Source: M3 sp964637445
GTDB taxonomy: Bacteria > Bacteroidota > Bacteroidia > Bacteroidales > Muribaculaceae
Direction: 5' to 3'
Assembly: GCA_964637445.1 (NCBI GenBank)
Contig: CAZWWS010000078.1
Location: 1-8,386 of the forward strand
DNA: 8,386 bases
Part shown: piece by piece, positions 5,924 through 8,386 of the stretch
Position numbering within the stretch: position 1 is the stretch's first letter
How the letters are laid out: every line of letters begins with the position of its first letter
Program-made: the position numbers and the translations under genes
The notes under the pieces: model-generated
Told to the model about the DNA's origin: nothing
Seen by the model: the letters and a program-made list of their open reading frames with translations, nothing else
The model's database searches: none

Positions 5924-7288
5924 CTACTTTATTATCTGATCCAGTTCTTTCACATTTTCGGCCACATCAGCATCAGTAACCTCATAGTTGGTCAAGTCTC
6001 CGGCGAGATAGCGATCATACGACGCCATATCGATCAATCCGTGACCGGAGAGGTTGAATAGAATAGTCTTTTGCACACCCTCTTCTTTTGCCTTTTTGGC
6101 CTCACGAATAGCAGTAGCAATGGCATGGGAACTTTCGGGAGCCGGAATTATACCCTCACTTTGAGCAAAAAGCGTAGCCGCTGCAAAAGTTTCGAGTTGT
6201 GGAATATCAACTGCTTCAATCACACCATCTTCACGTAGTTGACTCACCACTGAGCCGGCTCCATGATAGCGGAGACCTCCGGCATGAATATTTGCCGGCG
6301 AGAAGTTATGACCCAAAGTGTACATCGGGATAAGAGGTGTATAACCTGCTTCATCACCAAAATCATATTGGAATACACCGCGAGTAAGTTTCGGACAAGA
6401 CGCCGGCTCTGCAGCAATAAAACGCGAAGAGCGTTCGCCGGTGAAATTATGACGAAGGAACGGGTATGAAATTCCGGCAAAATTACTACCGCCACCAAAA
6501 CAGCCGATTACAATATCGGGATATTCTCCGGCCATCTCCATCTGCTTCTCGGCCTCAAGACCTATCACTGTTTGGTGCAACGCCACATGATTCAACACCG
6601 AACCAAGTGTGTACTTACAATTAGGGGTCGACATAGCCAACTCCACAGCCTCCGAAATCGCTGTACCGAGCGAGCCTTGATAGTTGGGGTTGTCGGTCAA
6701 TATCTTACGCCCGGCACGGGTTGACATCGAAGGAGATGCCACGACTTGCGCTCCGTAGGTCTGCATAATAGAGCGACGATATGGCTTTTGATGATACGAC
6801 ACCTTCACCATATACACAGCCAATTCCAAGCCGAAATGCTTTGCCGCCATCGATAAGGCAGCACCCCATTGTCCGGCTCCGGTTTCGGTAGTGATGTTTG
6901 TCACTCCCTGCTTCTTACAATAATATGCCTGAGCTATAGCCGAATTAAGTTTATGCGAACCTACCGGGCTTACACTCTCATTCTTAAAATAGATGTGAGC
7001 CGGTGTGTCGAGTGCTTTTTCAAGACCGCGAGCGCGAACTAATGGAGTCGGACGCCATATCTTGTACATCTCACGCACTTCATCCGGGATTTCAATCCAC
7101 TTATCAGTCGCGTTCAACTCTTGACGCGACACCTCCTCAGCAAACAGAGGGAACAAATCTTCTGCTTGCATTGGCTTCTTAGTCTTGGGATCAAGAAGCG
7201 GACGAGGCTTGTTGGGCATCTCTGCCACCACATTATACCATGCCGTCGGAATATCTTTTTCTTGAAGTATAAATTTCTTTGATTCCAT
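5924..7288 (-). CDS. trpB: TrpB2-type tryptophan synthase beta-like PLP enzyme
   Basis: The 454-residue length and the sequence fit the long TrpB2 family rather than the ~400-residue TrpB1. Visible features are TPLVRARGLE (81-90), the PLP-binding lysine in GSHKLN (Lys113), the catalytic Glu in TETGAGQWG (Glu135; TrpB1 has GAGQHG), the glycine-rich phosphate loop GCFGGGSNF (262-270), AGGLRYHG (336-343), the EGIIPAPESSHA segment (378-389) and LSGHG (413-417). The expected reaction is indole plus L-serine to L-tryptophan in the cytoplasm. TrpB2 enzymes generally do not form a tight complex with TrpA and are often encoded away from it, and no trpA is present here. A role in indole salvage is therefore plausible. 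It is single in its transcription unit, with its own promoter and terminator. The start ATG at 7288 fits the family N-terminus. Confidence 0.93.
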   Translation of the reverse strand: MESKKFILQEKDIPTAWYNVVAEMPNKPRPLLDPKTKKPMQAEDLFPLFAEEVSRQELNATDKWIEIPDEVREMYKIWRPTPLVRARGLEKALDTPAHIYFKNESVSPVGSHKLNSAIAQAYYCKKQGVTNITTETGAGQWGAALSMAAKHFGLELAVYMVKVSYHQKPYRRSIMQTYGAQVVASPSMSTRAGRKILTDNPNYQGSLGTAISEAVELAMSTPNCKYTLGSVLNHVALHQTVIGLEAEKQMEMAGEYPDIVIGCFGGGSNFAGISYPFLRHNFTGERSSRFIAAEPASCPKLTRGVFQYDFGDEAGYTPLIPMYTLGHNFSPANIHAGGLRYHGAGSVVSQLREDGVIEAVDIPQLETFAAATLFAQSEGIIPAPESSHAIATAIREAKKAKEEGVQKTILFNLSGHGLIDMASYDRYLAGDLTNYEVTDADVAENVKELDQIIK

Positions 7289-7341
7289 ATATTATTCGTT
7301 TTTTATTCACTCAATGGTATATTTATTTACTTTTCAAGCCA

Positions 7342-7372
7342 CAAAGTAAGCAAAAATAAATCTTTAATGCAA
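7342..7372 (-). promoter_or_regulatory. Predicted promoter of trpB2
   Basis: On the minus strand TTGC (7369-7372), a 19-bp spacer and TTACTTTG (7342-7349) give a near match to the Bacteroidetes consensus, with the TTTG of the -7 box intact and its second base changed. The predicted leader is about 45-50 nt. I see no Trp-rich leader peptide or attenuator in that leader. Confidence 0.45.
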
Positions 7373-7501
7373 CTTTTATCGCAATTTTATTCCAAATCGC
7401 GGCATTTTACTTTCATTTTGCAACATAATACACTCGATATTTTTCTCCTTTGCACAAACTATTCCTATATTTTCCTCGTTATTATTATAAAAACTCTATT
7501 T

Positions 7502-8248
7502 ATGAAAACAACAAAAGACACCCTTCTCGATCGCCGTAGTATTCGTCGCTACGAGCGTCTCCCAATACCGGCCGAATCACTCGACTTCATATATGAGGCG
7601 ATTCGCAACACTCCTACAAGCTACAACGGACAGCAATTTTCGGTCATCGACATCGACGACCCGGATATAAAAGAAAAACTATACGAAACTACCGGACAGA
7701 AGCAAATACGCACCTGCCAGCATTTCTTGGTCTTTTGCGCCGACTACAACAAAATTTCTCACCTTGCCACCCGCAAAGGTCTTGAAATGCCACCATTTGC
7801 CCACACTGCCGATGGTGTGATTGTCGGAATCGTCGATGCCTCGCTTGCTATGATGAGTGCCATCGTTGCGGCCGAGTCGGTCGGTCTTGGCACTTGCCCT
7901 ATCGGCTATGCTCGCACCGCAGCTCCCGAAGCCATATCTCGATTATTGCAATTACCTCAAGGTGTATTTGTGGTATGCGGACTCGCCATTGGCATTCCTC
8001 GCGAAATGCCCGATCTAAAGCCAAAACAACCCTCGTCATTGATCATCCACCACAATCACTATCGCCGGGACAATCTTACCAACGAATTGGTTGACTACGA
8101 CAATATTGTTTCTCAATACAATCGCACCCGTGCCGGGGGCACATCCGACAACGATTGGGTAGCGCACATTCTATCTTACTATCAACACGCCATGTCCTAC
8201 AACATTCTTGAAGCGCTCCGCCGTCAAGGATTCGACATCCTACGATAG
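7502..8248 (+). CDS. NfsA/FRP-type NADPH-dependent flavin (nitro)reductase
   Basis: I place the start at the ATG at 7502, giving 248 residues. The frame is open 45 codons further up, but that stretch is AT-rich noncoding sequence containing the trpB2 promoter. Starting at 7502 puts the FMN-phosphate motif RRSIRRY at residues 11-17, where the family has it. Other signs are SYNGQQF (40-46), ASLAMMSAIVAAESVGLGTCPIGY (113-136, the FMN-contacting segment), VCGLAIGIP (158-166) and KPKQPSSLIIHHNHY (173-187), a variant of the KPRLP motif of NfsA/Frp. The enzyme should be a cytoplasmic FMN-bound homodimer that passes electrons from NADPH to nitro compounds, quinones or flavins. The natural substrate is unknown. 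Its promoter is unclear: TTTG at 7417-7420 has only an imperfect partner downstream. The 3' end overlaps the convergent gene by 9 bp. Confidence 0.88.
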   Translation: MKTTKDTLLDRRSIRRYERLPIPAESLDFIYEAIRNTPTSYNGQQFSVIDIDDPDIKEKLYETTGQKQIRTCQHFLVFCADYNKISHLATRKGLEMPPFAHTADGVIVGIVDASLAMMSAIVAAESVGLGTCPIGYARTAAPEAISRLLQLPQGVFVVCGLAIGIPREMPDLKPKQPSSLIIHHNHYRRDNLTNELVDYDNIVSQYNRTRAGGTSDNDWVAHILSYYQHAMSYNILEALRRQGFDILR

Positions 8249-8386
8249 CAGCCCTGCATTTACGGCTTTTTCTGCTTCCAATAGCGATGCCGGCTTCCCT
8301 ATATCGTGCCATCCGAATGGTCGCTCCGGTGTGTAGCCGCATATTTTAAGAGTACTGCATACGCTTAGGTAGTATGGGATAATCGA
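8240..8386 (-). CDS. Partial sugar-1-phosphate nucleotidyltransferase (C-terminal 48 residues)
   Basis: The minus-strand frame is open from the right edge to TAG at 8242-8240. It reads SIIPYYLSVC, then CGYTPE, then GWHDIGKPASLLEAEKA near the end. The S-I-I-x-x-Y-L opening, a G-Y segment, and W-x-D-I-G-K-P-x-S-L-x-x-A-E are the usual C-terminal end of Bacteroidetes nucleotidyltransferases of the MurU/RfbA-like type. These make NDP-sugars from NTP and sugar 1-phosphate in the cytoplasm. In this phylum a MurU-like enzyme (N-acetylmuramate 1-phosphate to UDP-MurNAc, cell-wall recycling) is one likely identity. The catalytic N-terminal G-x-G-x-R-x-x-P-x-T region is outside the window, so the substrate stays open. 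The gene is convergent with the nitroreductase and overlaps its stop by 9 bp. Confidence 0.75.
   Translation of the reverse strand, partial: SIIPYYLSVCSTLKICGYTPERPFGWHDIGKPASLLEAEKAVNAGLLS

Noticed and set aside
7417..7452. Promoter for the nitroreductase
   Set aside because: TTTG at 7417-7420 pairs with TATTTTTC at 17 bp or CTCCTTTG at 24 bp. Either the spacing or the -7 box is off in each case, so no single promoter can be supported.
7367..7501. 45-codon N-terminal extension of the nitroreductase frame
   Set aside because: It is AT-rich, overlaps the predicted trpB2 promoter, looks unlike any NfsA N-terminus, and would displace the RRSIRRY motif from its usual position near residue 11.
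8247..8274. Possible nitroreductase terminator AGCC ... GGCTTTTT
   Set aside because: The stem is only four pairs and lies inside the convergent nucleotidyltransferase coding region. It is too weak to call.
8076..8342. 88-codon minus-strand frame at the right end
   Set aside because: It is antisense to the nitroreductase with an Arg/Cys-rich, non-protein-like composition. The neighbouring minus-strand frame at 8240-8386 has a recognisable nucleotidyltransferase ending instead.

Overview
The window looks like a chromosomal segment of a Bacteroidales bacterium, probably near Muribaculaceae, Prevotella or Bacteroides. I base this on three things seen in the sequence. The promoters follow the Bacteroidetes TTTG / TAnnTTTG pattern. 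The starts lack Shine-Dalgarno sequences and sit behind AT-rich leaders. The protein families are typical of the group: SPII lipoproteins with acidic residues after the Cys, a BspA-type leucine-rich repeat protein with a Bacteroidetes-style C-terminal tail, and a long type-2 TrpB. The family assignment is an inference from protein style, not from a marker gene.

Layout from left to right. Positions 1-585 (minus) hold the first 195 codons of a lipoprotein that continues beyond the window. A 255-bp divergent intergenic region with promoters for both sides follows. A tight plus-strand operon spans 841-2760: a small aromatic-rich lipoprotein, a HAD-family phosphatase, and the bifunctional riboflavin kinase/FAD synthetase RibF, with gaps of about 6 bp. 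It converges on a 935-residue BspA-like LRR surface protein (5613-2806, minus), and the two share a hairpin terminator whose left arm and T-tract lie inside the ribF coding end. Upstream of the LRR gene are a textbook Bacteroidetes promoter, an (AAT)8 microsatellite just behind it, and the terminator of the next gene. That gene is a stand-alone trpB2 (7288-5924, minus) with no trpA beside it. It is divergent from an NfsA-type nitroreductase (7502-8248, plus). The nitroreductase overlaps by 9 bp, tail to tail, the last 48 codons of a sugar-1-phosphate nucleotidyltransferase (8386-8240, minus) that enters from the right edge.

Functionally this is mostly housekeeping and cell-surface content. 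The clearest functional link is the HAD-ribF pair, which suggests a flavin-related phosphatase next to the enzyme that makes FMN and FAD. The nitroreductase should be an FMN enzyme, but nothing in the sequence ties it to that operon. I see no mobile element, CRISPR array, tRNA or rRNA, and no clear new multi-gene system. The features most worth follow-up are the promoter-proximal microsatellite, the HAD-ribF pairing, and the higher-order repeat architecture of the LRR protein.
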